Counted from the first letter of the stretch, positions 1 through 8,880 are shown. The stretch: 35,059 nt of DNA from Anaerolineae bacterium (GCA_007123775.1 SLGK01000329.1:1-35059), one strand, 5' to 3'. Numbers and translations: made by a program. Notes: generated by a model not told the origin, from the letters alone.

Positions 1-1103
1 GCCCCGGCCGGCGTCAGCGACACACCCGCTTCTTTAGCCAATGCCACCACCTTATCGGCCACCGGTTGGGCCGTATCCAGACTAACGAAGTAGCCCCCCT
101 TCGGATTACTCCAGGTAGCCAGCCCGGTGCCGCCCAATTCTGCCTCTAACACCTCTTGGACTGCCTCAAATTTGGGGCGCAAGATGGCTGCATGGGCACG
201 CATCAGGCCGGGCAAGCCGCCAGGATATTGCTGCATGAATTTGACGTGGCGGTACTGCTCTACTTTGTTAGGACCGATGTAGGTTGCGCCCATCATTTTG
301 GTCATATAGGCTACGTTAGCCTCGCTGCTGGCCATAAAGCCGATACCGCCGCTGGCAAAGGTAATTTTGGAGGTTGAGCCATACAGAAAGACGCGGTCAG
401 GATTGCCGGCCGCCTCACAGGCTCGCAGGAGGTTTAACGGCCGTATCGCTTCATCGGTCAAATGGTGTACGGCGTAGGCGTTATCGGCCAGAATTTTGAA
501 ATCGGGCGCGGCGGTGGACATGGCAGCCAACGCCTCAACCACCTCATCAGAAATGGTGTCGCCGGTGGGGTTGCTGTACACCGGCACAAAGAAAAGCCCC
601 TTGATAGCCGGGTCTGAGGCGGCCAGTTGGGCAACGGCCGTTACATCTGGGCCATCTGGGGTCATCGGTACGCTAACCATCTCAATCCCCAACTGCTCTA
701 GCAGCGTAAAATGGCGATCATAGCCAGGCACGGTTACGAGCATCTTCACCGGCCCATTTTTCCAGGGGGCAGGGCTGTCGTTCAGGCCGTGCAGCATGGC
801 CCAGATGAGCGTCTGGCTCATGAGTGTCATACTGGCGTTGTTGCCCACGATCATCTCCGACGGCCGTACCCCCAATACCTCGGCAAATAAAGCACGTGCT
901 TCAGGCAGGCCGGCAATCCCGCCCGGATAATTACGGATAGCCAGACCGCTGGGCGTCACCAGGTCATCTTCATCGACAATAGTCAGCATCGGGTTAGCCA
1001 GATCAAAATTGGCGTCGGCCGGCTGGCCCCGCTGCATGTTGAGTTGCAGTGACATCGCTTTGTAGGCGTCATAACGTGTTTGTAAGGTAGTCAACGATTC
1101 CAT
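1..1103 (-). CDS. Aspartate aminotransferase, type Ic (partial, C-terminus off window)
   Basis: PLP-dependent fold-type I aminotransferase that should interconvert aspartate/oxaloacetate and glutamate/2-oxoglutarate in the cytosol. I translated the minus strand from ATG at 1103; the frame stays open to base 1, giving about 367 residues. The family has roughly 420-430, so the C-terminus lies outside. Recognisable blocks are LNMQRGQPA (about 21-29), RNYPGG (57-62), PGYDRHF (126-132), PVYSNPTGDT (174-183), DNAYAVHHLTD (207-217) and the PLP-lysine motif GSTSKIT with Lys at about 246. This series matches the actinobacterial/Corynebacterium AspT (subgroup Ic, Pfam Asp_aminotransf) far better than MocR or class-I AspC enzymes. 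The start is supported by GGGAGAAG a few bases upstream. It faces away from the trpB unit. Substrate is inferred from family only. Confidence 0.9.
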   Translation of the reverse strand, partial: MESLTTLQTRYDAYKAMSLQLNMQRGQPADANFDLANPMLTIVDEDDLVTPSGLAIRNYPGGIAGLPEARALFAEVLGVRPSEMIVGNNASMTLMSQTLIWAMLHGLNDSPAPWKNGPVKMLVTVPGYDRHFTLLEQLGIEMVSVPMTPDGPDVTAVAQLAASDPAIKGLFFVPVYSNPTGDTISDEVVEALAAMSTAAPDFKILADNAYAVHHLTDEAIRPLNLLRACEAAGNPDRVFLYGSTSKITFASGGIGFMASSEANVAYMTKMMGATYIGPNKVEQYRHVKFMQQYPGGLPGLMRAHAAILRPKFEAVQEVLEAELGGTGLATWSNPKGGYFVSLDTAQPVADKVVALAKEAGVSLTPAG

Positions 1104-1250
1104 ATCTTCTCCCAATTGGGCGTGTTACCTCCCAGACCCACATGGCCGGGCAGGGGCAACCACGCACGGTAATCTAATCATCGTGGGGGATAGGGTCAGT
1201 GGGTAGTTTTAGGTACTGATAGTGTCAAAATCGACAAAAAATTGCCGATA

Positions 1251-1349
1251 ATAATTAATTCGTGAATTTGTGAACTGCTGAATTGTTAATGACATTGCTG
1301 GCGACGTACATTAGCAATTCAACAATTCAACAGTTCAACAATTAATTAT
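1251..1349. repeat. Period-8 quasi-palindrome (AT-rich)
   Basis: The two 41-base arms, 1251-1291 and 1309-1349, are reverse complements at 33 of 41 positions, with a 17-base loop. Each arm is made of degenerate 8-base words: the right arm reads AATTCAAC, AATTCAAC, AGTTCAAC, AATTAATT. It lies in the 370-base gap 1104-1473 between the divergent aminotransferase and trpB units, in which I see no other gene. It belongs to the architecture family described in the findings. Confidence 0.8.
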
Positions 1350-1473
1350 TCTTCTTCCAGAATTATCTGCAAAAAGAGATCGACTCTAGTTATATCATAA
1401 ACGGCCGTTGGCGACAGCAAAAACAGAAGTCTATTGCCCCACCTTACCTGTATATACTATACTCTACCTTACG

Positions 1474-1584
1474 ATGGCTGATATTGATTACGCCCCCTAC
1501 ATGGCATATGCTCGCCAACGAGCGGCACGACAACGGCGCGAAACGGCCGTTCGTTTCCAACGCGCCTGGGATACACTGAGGTAA
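1474..1584 (+). CDS. 36-residue ORF upstream of trpB, possible nucleotidyltransferase N-terminal remnant
   Basis: ATG at 1474 opens a 36-codon frame ending in TAA at 1582-1584, seven bases before the trpB start. The product is basic and helical-looking (APYMAYARQRAARQRRETAV, ending AWDTLR). This Arg-rich helix resembles the N-terminal lead-in of minimal nucleotidyltransferases (MNT/COG1708-like), whose FGS(x)-containing core would follow but is absent here. Its last codons contain the GAGG that serves as trpB ribosome binding site, so translation could be coupled. It has only one Trp codon (third from the third-last position region), so it is not a classical trp leader peptide. Function unknown; it may be a truncated gene, a coupling peptide or chance. 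Confidence 0.35.
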   Translation: MADIDYAPYMAYARQRAARQRRETAVRFQRAWDTLR

Positions 1585-1591
1585 GTGATTA

Positions 1592-2809
1592 ATGACCAAT
1601 TTTACCGATGCACCAACAACGGCCGTTCCTGACAGCAACGGTAAATTCGGACCCTACGGCGGCCAATTTGTGCCTGAAACCCTGATGCCCGCCCTGGCCG
1701 AGCTGATCACCGCCTACGACGAGGCCCGCCGCGATCCCGCGTTTGTGGCCGAATTTGAACACCTGCTGCACAGCTACGTGGGACGGCCTTCTCCCGTCAC
1801 CCACGCCAAACGACTGAGTCAACAGCTTGGCGGCGCCCAAATCTACCTCAAGCGTGAAGACCTCAACCACACCGGCGCCCACAAAATTAACAATGCCCTC
1901 GGCCAGGCATTGCTGGCCCAGCGCATGGGCAAGCAGCGCATTGTGGCCGAAACGGGCGCAGGCCAGCACGGCGTCGGTACGGCCACCGCCTGCGCCCTGC
2001 TCGGTCTGGAGTGTATTGTCTACATGGGTGAAGTGGACATCGCCCGCCAACAGCCCAACGTCTACCGCATGAAGCTGCTGGGGGCCGAAGTGCGCTCCGT
2101 CAGCAGCGGCAGCCGCACCCTAAAAGATGCCATCAACGAAGCCATCCGCGACTGGGTGACCAACGTAGAGACCACCCACTATTTGCTCGGCTCGGTGCTT
2201 GGCCCCCACCCCTACCCCATGATGGTGCGTGATTTCCAGAGCGTGATCGGTCGTGGGGCCCGGCAGCAGATGTTAGATGAAATCGGCCGTTTACCCAATG
2301 TGGTGGTAGCCTGTGTAGGCGGCGGCAGCAACGCCATGGGCATCTTCCACGCCTTTCGCGATGATGAAGGGGTTGATCTGATTGGGGTCGAAGCCGGCGG
2401 CGAGAGTATTGCCAGTGGCAAACACGCCGCCCGCTTTGCCGACCTGAACGTGGCCCGCATTGGCGTTTTGCACGGCACCAAGAGCTTTGTCATGCAAACG
2501 GCCGATGGCCAGATTATCGAGACCCACTCCATCAGCGCCGGGCTGGACTATCCCAGCGTTGGCCCCGAACACGCCTGGCTGCGCGATCAGGAGCGGGCCG
2601 GCTACACCTACGCCACCGACGAGGAGGCCCTGGCCGCTTTCCAGATGCTCTCCAAAACAGAAGGCATCATCCCTGCCCTCGAATCGGCCCACGCCGTCGC
2701 CGACGTTATCAAACGCGCCCCCACCATGCACCCCGACCAGATCATCCTGGTCAACATGAGCGGCCGGGGGGATAAAGATTTGAATACGGTGATTGACTTA
2801 CTGGCGTGA
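1592..2809 (+). CDS. trpB: Tryptophan synthase beta chain
   Basis: Catalyses PLP-dependent condensation of indole with L-serine to tryptophan, normally in an alpha2-beta2 complex with TrpA. The 405-residue length is typical of TrpB1. The PLP lysine lies in HTGAHKIN (Lys98), the catalytic glutamate in [10 protein letters not shown] (Glu120), the phosphate-binding loop is GGGSNAMG (243-250), and [12 protein letters not shown] (198-209) is a family signature. The C-terminus has the expected GRGDKDL. The start ATG has GAGG about ten bases upstream, inside the end of the preceding small ORF. No trpA or other trp gene is adjacent. The stop codon TGA lies in the left arm of a period-7 quasi-palindrome. 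Confidence 0.98.
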   Translation: MTNFTDAPTTAVPDSNGKFGPYGGQFVPETLMPALAELITAYDEARRDPAFVAEFEHLLHSYVGRPSPVTHAKRLSQQLGGAQIYLKREDLNHTGAHKINNALGQALLAQRMGKQRIVAETGAGQHGVGTATACALLGLECIVYMGEVDIARQQPNVYRMKLLGAEVRSVSSGSRTLKDAINEAIRDWVTNVETTHYLLGSVLGPHPYPMMVRDFQSVIGRGARQQMLDEIGRLPNVVVACVGGGSNAMGIFHAFRDDEGVDLIGVEAGGESIASGKHAARFADLNVARIGVLHGTKSFVMQTADGQIIETHSISAGLDYPSVGPEHAWLRDQERAGYTYATDEEALAAFQMLSKTEGIIPALESAHAVADVIKRAPTMHPDQIILVNMSGRGDKDLNTVIDLLA

Positions 2810-2862
2810 AGCGTGATGCTTGAGAAAAAGCTTCACGCATCACGCTTCACGTTTCACGCTTT
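2804..2862. repeat. Period-7 quasi-palindrome between convergent trpB and CPBP genes
   Basis: The left arm starts within the last trpB codons (GCGTGAAGCGTGATG, 2805-2819) and pairs with CATCACGCTTCACG(T) at about 2838-2852. The right side is four 7-base words: TCACGCA, TCACGCT, TCACGTT, TCACGCT. The trpB stop is in the left arm and the stop of the convergent CPBP gene (2861-2863) abuts the right edge. The position would suit a bidirectional terminator, but there is no T-run in the usual place. Confidence 0.8.
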
Positions 2863-3856
2863 ATAGCAATTGTTCGGCATAGCGGGCTAATAGGGCCACC
2901 ATGCTGATGAGAAAATTGTAGCCAAAGTGGACAAAGATGGCGATGGTGGTGCTGGTTTTGATGCGAATGTAGCCCAGGGCAAAGCCGATAATCAAAATGA
3001 CAAAGGTGATGGGGGTAATGCCGTACTGAACGTGGGCTACGGCAAAGAGGAATGAGGTAGCCGTCAGGCCAAATACAGGCTGCAACGCCCCGCGAAAGAG
3101 GAGTTCTTCACCCACGCCGGCCGACAGCGACAGCACAAACCAGTCCCACACCGTGTTAAAATCGCCAAACATCTCGGCGCTGATCGTTTCCAGTATTTCA
3201 AGCTGTTCGGGATTGAAATAGGCCCAAATTGCGGAAACGGTCCATTGAAACAGGGCCAGCACCAGAATCCACTTTAGCCCATACCAAAGCTGGCCCCACG
3301 TCACCCACTTGAGGCCCAGCCGCTCGTTGAGGCTTTCATTGCCGCGCCGCACCAGCAGGCCGGCCCCAAAGAAAGCCAGCAGCATAAAAAGTACCTGTTG
3401 GGCAACCACTTCAATTAGCGAGGCGGCATAGGTGGTCTCCAACATACCTTCCAGTCCACCCTGCGACAGGGTAAACGCACTGTTGCCCACCAGGAAACCG
3501 GCAAAAACGAGGGCCAATCCATGCACGGCCGATTCCGGTCGTAGCGGCAATAGTCGGGCCAAAAGCTGGCGACCCTGGTAAAAGCTGACGAAGATCCCCC
3601 ACAAGCCCATACTCAACAGCACAAAACCGGCGGCCGTTACATTGGGCATGAAAGCTGTCACCTCGCCGGGCAGGTCTGCCAACGTACTCGCCGGGATCAT
3701 AATCAGCAGCCCACCCGCCACCAGCAGGGGCATGGTAAAGGCCAGCAGCATCCAGTCGAACACCCGCCGGTACAAATCACCGCCTTCCCGCTCTACCAGA
3801 TTGGCGACCACGGTCAGACCCAGGAGCATTAAGAATAGTATCAGTAGATCAAGCAT
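2861..3856 (-). CDS. CPBP family intramembrane metalloprotease
   Basis: A 331-residue, very hydrophobic protein with about eight predicted membrane segments. The C-terminal third carries the three CPBP/Abi motifs: GVGEELLFRG (Glu250, Glu251, Arg255), FAVAHVQYG (His275) and FVHFGYNF (His310, Asn314). These are the likely metal and catalytic residues of Rce1-type intramembrane endopeptidases. The roughly 170-residue N-terminal membrane domain preceding the protease core is not diagnostic. The substrate cannot be inferred; family members include bacteriocin immunity and prenyl-protein-protease-like proteins. It stands alone, convergent with trpB and divergent from the BatA-like gene. Its upstream region holds copy A of a dispersed repeat. 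Confidence 0.88.
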   Translation of the reverse strand: MLDLLILFLMLLGLTVVANLVEREGGDLYRRVFDWMLLAFTMPLLVAGGLLIMIPASTLADLPGEVTAFMPNVTAAGFVLLSMGLWGIFVSFYQGRQLLARLLPLRPESAVHGLALVFAGFLVGNSAFTLSQGGLEGMLETTYAASLIEVVAQQVLFMLLAFFGAGLLVRRGNESLNERLGLKWVTWGQLWYGLKWILVLALFQWTVSAIWAYFNPEQLEILETISAEMFGDFNTVWDWFVLSLSAGVGEELLFRGALQPVFGLTATSFLFAVAHVQYGITPITFVILIIGFALGYIRIKTSTTIAIFVHFGYNFLISMVALLARYAEQLL

Positions 3857-3902
3857 AGGTGTAAGTTTACTCGGTTACGGCCGTTTGCTCCACTATTTCT
3901 AT

Positions 3903-4034
3903 AAATGGGTCTTCTGGATTTCGTGGGGTTTACCGTAAAACGTAAAACGTAATGCGTAAGGTCTCTCTGGTTACGTTTTACGTTTTACGCCTTACATCCT
4001 ATCAACCAAATTCCTAAAAAGCCCTCATTTTGTG
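3903..4034. repeat. Dispersed intergenic repeat, copy A, with period-7 hairpin core
   Basis: Begins AAATGGGTCTTCTGGATTTC and ends near GCCcTCATTTTG. The core at 3931-3996 is a quasi-palindrome of 7-base words (GTAAAAC, GTAAAAC, GTAATGC; then GTTTTAC, GTTTTAC, GCCTTAC) around GTCTCTCTGG. A near-identical unit, flanks included, is at 14431-14566. Each copy starts within about 50 bases of a minus-strand gene start. Its right edge runs up to the start of the BatA-like gene. Confidence 0.9.
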
Positions 4035-4036
4035 GT

Positions 4037-5929
4037 ATGATCCCTGCAATTATGTCCCTGCTTACCCCATTTGCCCTGCTGCTGGGCCTGCTGGCCGTCC
4101 CCATCATCCTGATGTACATGCTGCGGCTGCGGCGGCAGGAGATGTTAGTTAGTAGCACTCTGCTCTGGCAGCAGCTACTGCGCGACCGGGAAGCCAACGC
4201 CCCCTGGCAAAAGCTGCGGCGCAACTGGCTGCTGATTTTGCAACTGCTGATTTTGGCCGCGCTGGTGTTGGCCCTGGCACGGCCGTTTCTACCCGTCCCC
4301 TCGCTAGTCAGCGGCAATGTAGTGGTGTTGCTCGATGCCTCCGCCTCCATGCAAGCCACCGACGTAGCCCCCAACCGCTTCGAGGCCGCCAAAGCCGAAG
4401 TTCACCAACTGATCAACAATTTGCGCGGCAGCGACCAGATGACCCTGATTAAAGTCGGCCAAACGGCCAGCGTCCTGGCCGCCGCCAGCAACGACCGCAG
4501 CCAACTGCGCCAGGCCCTTGATGCGGTCCAACCAGACCCCGCGGCCGCCGACTGGCCCGCCGCCTTTGCTCTAGCGGCTGGGGCGGCCCAGGGGTATGAA
4601 GAGGCCCAAATTCTCATTTTGTCTGACGGCAATTTGCCCGCTGATTTGCCGCCGCTGCCGGTAACGGCCGTCTACCAACCTGTTGGCGTCAGCGGCGAAA
4701 ATCTAGCCATCAGCGCCCTAGCTATCCGCGACACGCCCGACGGCCCCCAACTGTTCGCCAGCGTCTTCAACGCCGGGCAGAATGAGCAGTCAGTTTTATT
4801 GAGCATCCGGCTGGATGGCACCCTGTTCGATTCGCGCCGTTTGACCATAGCCGCGGGCGAAACGGCCGTAGCCACCTGGGATTTACCGACAGAAACGGCC
4901 GTTATCCAGGCCAACCTCAGCGACAACGACAGCGACCACCTGCCCCTCGACGACGTTGCCTGGGCCGTCCACGACGGCAGCGGCAGCAACCGCGTGTTGC
5001 TCATCACCGAGGGCAACCTTTTTTTAGAGCAAGTATACAGCGTCTTGCCCGGTCTGGAGCCGTTCAGAGTAGCTCCCGGCCATCCCAGCCTGACCGACCC
5101 CGACGCCGAGCCGTTTGACCTCTACGTGTTCGACGGCGCACCGCTGCCCACGCCCCTGCCCGACGGCAACCTGTTCATTATCAACCCGCAACCAGGGACG
5201 GATCTCTACGATAGCAGCGGCGTCTTTACCAATACGGTGGCCATTCGCCTGGCCGATTCGTCCCTACTCCAGTTTGTAGATTGGCGTAACATTAACATTC
5301 GCCAGGCGCAGGCGGTCACGGCCGTTTGGGGTCAAACGCTGGTTGAGGCCGAAGGCGGCCCACTCCTCCTGACTGGCGAACGTGACGGCCGTCGCCTTGC
5401 CCTCCTCACCTTTGACGTCCGCCACTCCGATCTCCCTTTGCAGATTGCATTTCCTATTTTAATGGCTAACATTACAAACTGGTTGAACCCTGGCCGCGCT
5501 TTTGAGACGTCTGCCAGCCGCCAACCGGGCGAACCGGTCACAATTTTACCGGGTGCGGGCGCAACGGCCGTTATCATCACCAAACCAGACGGCAGCCAAT
5601 GGCGCAGCGACGTGGGCGAAACGGCCGTTTTATTTAACGAGACCGATCAAATCGGTATTTACGAGGTAACGCTGCCAGAAGGCAGCCGCAGCCGGTCTGG
5701 CGGTCGCTTCGCCGTCAACTTGTTCGACACGGCTGAAGCCAGCATCGCCCCGGCTACTGCGCTGCAACTGGGTCAAACCAGCCTGGCCGCCGCCACCGAG
5801 GACAACATCGGCCAGCGTGAATTCTGGCCCTGGCTGCTTGGCCTGGCCCTGCTCATTCTGGCAATCGAATGGTGGGTCCACCATCGGCCGTCGTTACCGT
5901 GGCGGCGTCAGCAGCAATCTATCAACTAA
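4037..5929 (+). CDS. BatA-like membrane protein with von Willebrand factor A domain
   Basis: A 630-residue protein with the BatA N-terminal region: membrane segment LLTPFALLLGLLAVPIILMY, basic segment LRLRRQEM, then a second membrane helix (about 60-80) ending LALARPFL. A VWA domain follows, with the MIDAS motif DASAS in VVVLLDASASMQ at about 95-105, then a long extracytoplasmic region and a last membrane helix (about 597-612) before a basic tail. Such proteins usually work with MoxR AAA+ ATPases, DUF58 proteins and a partner VWA protein; none is visible here. ATG 4037 gives an MIPA extension, whereas ATG 4052 gives the canonical MSLLTP start; neither has a clear ribosome site. TATGAT at 4036-4041 could be a -10 box serving the second start. 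First gene of a tight run with the next two. Confidence 0.85.
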   Translation: MIPAIMSLLTPFALLLGLLAVPIILMYMLRLRRQEMLVSSTLLWQQLLRDREANAPWQKLRRNWLLILQLLILAALVLALARPFLPVPSLVSGNVVVLLDASASMQATDVAPNRFEAAKAEVHQLINNLRGSDQMTLIKVGQTASVLAAASNDRSQLRQALDAVQPDPAAADWPAAFALAAGAAQGYEEAQILILSDGNLPADLPPLPVTAVYQPVGVSGENLAISALAIRDTPDGPQLFASVFNAGQNEQSVLLSIRLDGTLFDSRRLTIAAGETAVATWDLPTETAVIQANLSDNDSDHLPLDDVAWAVHDGSGSNRVLLITEGNLFLEQVYSVLPGLEPFRVAPGHPSLTDPDAEPFDLYVFDGAPLPTPLPDGNLFIINPQPGTDLYDSSGVFTNTVAIRLADSSLLQFVDWRNINIRQAQAVTAVWGQTLVEAEGGPLLLTGERDGRRLALLTFDVRHSDLPLQIAFPILMANITNWLNPGRAFETSASRQPGEPVTILPGAGATAVIITKPDGSQWRSDVGETAVLFNETDQIGIYEVTLPEGSRSRSGGRFAVNLFDTAEASIAPATALQLGQTSLAAATEDNIGQREFWPWLLGLALLILAIEWWVHHRPSLPWRRQQQSIN

Positions 5930-5932
5930 TTT

Positions 5933-6877
5933 ATGAATGACTCGCAGCCAACATCTGACAACCCCATCCTGCTCCGTCGCCTGCTGCCGATTGTCGCCGT
6001 TGGCTCTTTCTTGCTGCTCCTCTGCTTTGGCTGGCTGCTGCTCAACTGGCAAACGGCCCAAAACCGCCCCCTCAAACCGGCCCGTCCTAGCCCCACTCCT
6101 GTCCCTTTGCTCATTGAGCGCGAACCAACCAGCCTGAGCCTCAGCCAGCTCAACGAAGACCCGGAAGCGTATATCGGCCGTTTCATTCAGGTCGGCGGCC
6201 AGCCCACCCGCCTCACGCCGCCCACCTGCACCCCATTCAACGGTCCGGCTATTGGTTGGGCCTTGATTGGCGAGGAGTTGCAGCTCAACGGCCAGGGCTA
6301 TGACCGGCTGCTGCGTCAGGTCGCGCCGGAAGTAGAAGTGACGGTCAAGGGGATTTGGCGACTCTATACCGGACCGCTGGGCTGTGGCAAAGGACCAGCC
6401 TCCGGTACGCTCTGGTACATTGACGTGACCCGAATTGTGGCCCCCAACCCGCTACCGCTGCGCGACGGCACGCTGGTAGACATCACGGTGCAGCCCGCCG
6501 ATCCATTGCCCACGCCGGACCCGGACGCAACGGCCGATCCCGACCAACCACCGCCCGACGGTACCGGCACACCCACCCCCTCCGCCACGCCAACGGAGGT
6601 AAGAACCACCCCAGGCACGCCTACGCCAACCGCCACCGACGATCCGGCACGGACCAATACACCTACACCGACCAGGGGCACCACCACGCCCACGCCATCG
6701 CCAGCAGTGACCACTACGCCCGCGCTGACGCCTTCGCCCACGCCATCACCGTTGCCATCGCCAACCCTTGCCAACGGCCAACCGCCACCACCGCCACCGG
6801 CGACGGCCACGCCTGGCAGTTATGCCCCGCCGCCGCCACCACCACCGAACACGCCGGTGCCAACGCCTTATGACTGA
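5933..6877 (+). CDS. Membrane-anchored protein with Pro/Thr-rich stalk, function unknown
   Basis: A 314-residue protein starting three bases after the preceding stop, so almost certainly cotranscribed. Residues about 17-38 form one membrane segment (LLPIVAVGSFLLLLCFGWLL), giving an N-terminal anchor. A globular extracytoplasmic part follows (about 60-170) with three Cys (PPTCTP, PLGCGKG and none paired elsewhere) and a small beta-rich OB-like look (YIGRFIQVGGQP; VEVTVKGIWRLY). From about 180 to the end it is low complexity: TPTP, TPSPT and runs of PPPPPP. I recognise no family. The Pro/Thr tail is typical of secreted Chloroflexota proteins and suggests a wall- or sheath-spanning stalk, an inference. 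Its last eight bases overlap nudC. Confidence 0.75.
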   Translation: MNDSQPTSDNPILLRRLLPIVAVGSFLLLLCFGWLLLNWQTAQNRPLKPARPSPTPVPLLIEREPTSLSLSQLNEDPEAYIGRFIQVGGQPTRLTPPTCTPFNGPAIGWALIGEELQLNGQGYDRLLRQVAPEVEVTVKGIWRLYTGPLGCGKGPASGTLWYIDVTRIVAPNPLPLRDGTLVDITVQPADPLPTPDPDATADPDQPPPDGTGTPTPSATPTEVRTTPGTPTPTATDDPARTNTPTPTRGTTTPTPSPAVTTTPALTPSPTPSPLPSPTLANGQPPPPPPATATPGSYAPPPPPPPNTPVPTPYD

Positions 6878-7727
6878 TTCGTTTGTCTCTACCCCACGAC
6901 CGCCGGTGCCGCCGGATGGTCCGGTCTATTGGCTTATTTTCCGCGGCTTTCGGCTGCTGGTTGAAGAGAGGGATGGTGAACAAGCCCGGCTGCCGTTTCT
7001 GGCCGAAGTGGACCGGTTGGGATTATCCCTATCGCGTCCTCATTATTTGGGGTACTGCGCGGGGCAAACGGCCGTTTCTCACTACATCACCGCCGCCGTA
7101 ACCGACGAAAGCGACCCACCCACCGGCATGGGCTTTTATGGGCTGCGGCAGTTATACGGCCGTATGTCCGCATCAGAACTCAACCTGGCCGGTCGCGCCG
7201 TACAGGTTGTCGATTGGGACCGCACCCACCAGTTTTGTGGCCGCTGCGCCACGCCGCTAGAGATGCAAACCCACGAACGGGCCAAAAAATGCCCTGCCTG
7301 TGGTCTGGTCGCCTATCCGCGCCTTTCCCCGGCCATTATTGTGGCCGTCGTGCGCCAGTTTGCCGACGGGCCACGCCTGCTGCTGGCCCGGTCCAACCGC
7401 CATCCGTCCGGTATGTACTCGGTGCTGGCCGGTTTTGTGGAGCCGGGAGAAGATTTAGAAACGGCCGTGCGCCGCGAAGTCAAAGAGGAAGTGGGCCTCG
7501 ACGTAAGCAACATCCGCTACTTCGGCAGCCAGCCCTGGCCCTTCCCCAACTCGCTGATGCTGGCCTTCACGGCCGAATATGCCGGCGGCGACATCAAGCT
7601 GGAAGAAGAAGAGATCGCCGACGCCGGCTGGTACACGGCCGATAACCTGCCCCTCGTGCCGCCCGCCATTAGCATCGCCCGCAGTTTAATTGATTGGTAC
7701 GTGGAGGACGAATTGCGTAAAACGTAA
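6870..7727 (+). CDS. nudC: NAD+ diphosphatase NudC (Nudix, zinc ribbon)
   Basis: Hydrolyses NADH/NAD+ to NMN(H) and AMP, and in characterised homologues removes NAD caps from RNA. The start is placed at ATG 6870, overlapping the previous stop by eight bases; upstream frame extension has no supporting signal. The 285 residues carry a zinc ribbon with Cys123, Cys126, Cys141 and Cys144, a full Nudix box GFVEPGEDLETAVRREVKEE (188-207, continuing VG), and the NudC hallmark SQPWPFPNSLM (220-230), which separates it from other Nudix hydrolases. Third gene of the run with the BatA-like and Pro/Thr-rich proteins; no functional link is known. The C-terminal codons LRKT and the stop are encoded within the left arm of a period-7 repeat. 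Confidence 0.95.
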   Translation: MTDSFVSTPRPPVPPDGPVYWLIFRGFRLLVEERDGEQARLPFLAEVDRLGLSLSRPHYLGYCAGQTAVSHYITAAVTDESDPPTGMGFYGLRQLYGRMSASELNLAGRAVQVVDWDRTHQFCGRCATPLEMQTHERAKKCPACGLVAYPRLSPAIIVAVVRQFADGPRLLLARSNRHPSGMYSVLAGFVEPGEDLETAVRREVKEEVGLDVSNIRYFGSQPWPFPNSLMLAFTAEYAGGDIKLEEEEIADAGWYTADNLPLVPPAISIARSLIDWYVEDELRKT

Positions 7728-7777
7728 TGCGTAAAGAGAAGCCTTTTACGTTTTACGCTTTACGCTTTACGTTTTAC
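7715..7777. repeat. Period-7 quasi-palindrome at the end of nudC
   Basis: Left arm GCGTAAAACGTAATGCGTAA (7715-7734) includes the nudC stop codon. The right arm is GTTTTAC, GCTTTAC, GCTTTAC, GTTTTAC (7750-7777). Its words match the core of the dispersed repeats at 3931 and 14460, but the AAATGGGTCTTC flank is missing, so it is an independent hairpin with the same vocabulary. Confidence 0.85.
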
Positions 7778-7860
7778 TTCCAGGCAATGGCATTCTTAAG
7801 AATCTTCATATACGGTTTACCGGACAATCTTGTTACGTTACAATCTATGATGAGGTGAAT

Positions 7861-8880
7861 ATGAAAAATATACTCGTTACCGGTGGGGCTGGTTTTATTG
7901 GCTCTAACTTTGTACTCTACATGTTGGATAAGTACCCCGACTACAACATGATCGTCTACGATAAGTTAACCTACGCCGGCAATCTGGACAATCTGCTCGA
8001 TGCCTCCGACGACCCGCGCTACCATTTTGTGCGCGGCGACATCTGTGATCCCGTCACCGTCGAGGAGACGATCCAGAAATACGACATCGACACCATTATC
8101 AACTTTGCCGCCGAGAGCCACGTAGACCGCTCTATTCTGGACCCGGATGCCTTTATTCGCACCAGCGTCAACGGCACCTACGTCCTGCTGGAAGCGGCCC
8201 GCCGTCTTGGCCTGGAACGCTACCACCAGATTTCCACCGATGAGGTCTACGGCCACATCCCCGACGGCTATTCCAGCGTGGAAAGCGACCCGCTGGAGCC
8301 GCGCAGCCCCTATGCCGCCAGCAAGGCCAGCGCCGACCTGCTGGTCAACGCCTATTTTGTGACCTACAATCTGCCTGTGACCATTACGCGAGGATCGAAC
8401 AACATCGGCCCTTACCAATACCCGGAAAAGGTGCTGCCCCTCTTTGCCACCAACGCCATTGATGGGTTGCCGCTGCCGGTGTATGGCGACGGCCGTCAAA
8501 AACGGGAGTACCAATACGTGATTGACCATTGTGAAGCCATCGATCTGGTGCTGCACAAAGGCGAATTGGGCCACGCCTACAACATCGGCACGGCCGAAGA
8601 GATGGAAAACATGACGATGGTCGAGATATTGCTGGATACGCTGGACAAGCCGCGCAGCCTGATTCGCCACGTCGAAGACCGGCCCGGCCACGACCGGCGC
8701 TACAGCCTGAACACAACTAAAATTCAAGCCCTCGGCTGGCAGCCCCGCCACACCTCGGCAGAAGCGATTCGCAAAACGGCCGTTTGGTACCGTGACAACG
8801 AGTGGTGGTGGCGCAAGATCAAAGAGGGTGATTTTAAGGAATATTATCAACTACAGTATGGGGAGCGGTTAGCGAAGTAG
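7861..8880 (+). CDS. rmlB: dTDP-glucose 4,6-dehydratase
   Basis: NAD+-dependent extended SDR that converts dTDP-D-glucose to dTDP-4-keto-6-deoxyglucose in rhamnose and other deoxysugar synthesis. Start chosen at ATG 7861 because GAGG (7852-7855) is correctly spaced; a GTG six bases upstream lies within that ribosome site. The 339 residues show the nucleotide loop TGGAGFIGSN (7-16), the ISTDEVYG block with the Thr-Asp-Glu triad (126-128), YAASK (Tyr151, Lys155) and RGSNNIGPYQYPEK. Length and motifs are standard for RmlB. The usual partners rmlA, rmlC and rmlD are not in the window. The end of the gene, from about 8871, lies in a period-8 repeat, so the C-terminal RLAK and the stop codon come from repeat words. 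Confidence 0.97.
   Translation: MKNILVTGGAGFIGSNFVLYMLDKYPDYNMIVYDKLTYAGNLDNLLDASDDPRYHFVRGDICDPVTVEETIQKYDIDTIINFAAESHVDRSILDPDAFIRTSVNGTYVLLEAARRLGLERYHQISTDEVYGHIPDGYSSVESDPLEPRSPYAASKASADLLVNAYFVTYNLPVTITRGSNNIGPYQYPEKVLPLFATNAIDGLPLPVYGDGRQKREYQYVIDHCEAIDLVLHKGELGHAYNIGTAEEMENMTMVEILLDTLDKPRSLIRHVEDRPGHDRRYSLNTTKIQALGWQPRHTSAEAIRKTAVWYRDNEWWWRKIKEGDFKEYYQLQYGERLAK

Noticed and set aside
1474..1584. Classical trp leader peptide before trpB
   Set aside because: It has only one Trp codon and no terminator hairpin follows it before trpB.
7855..7860. GTG start for rmlB
   Set aside because: The GTG overlaps the GAGG that is correctly spaced for ATG 7861, and RmlB proteins normally begin right before the ILVTGGAG loop.
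7966..8850. 294-codon open frame on the minus strand across rmlB
   Set aside because: It is antisense to a gene with intact catalytic motifs and standard length; its own translation is Val/Gly/Ala-rich with no family motif. High GC at third positions keeps such antisense frames open.
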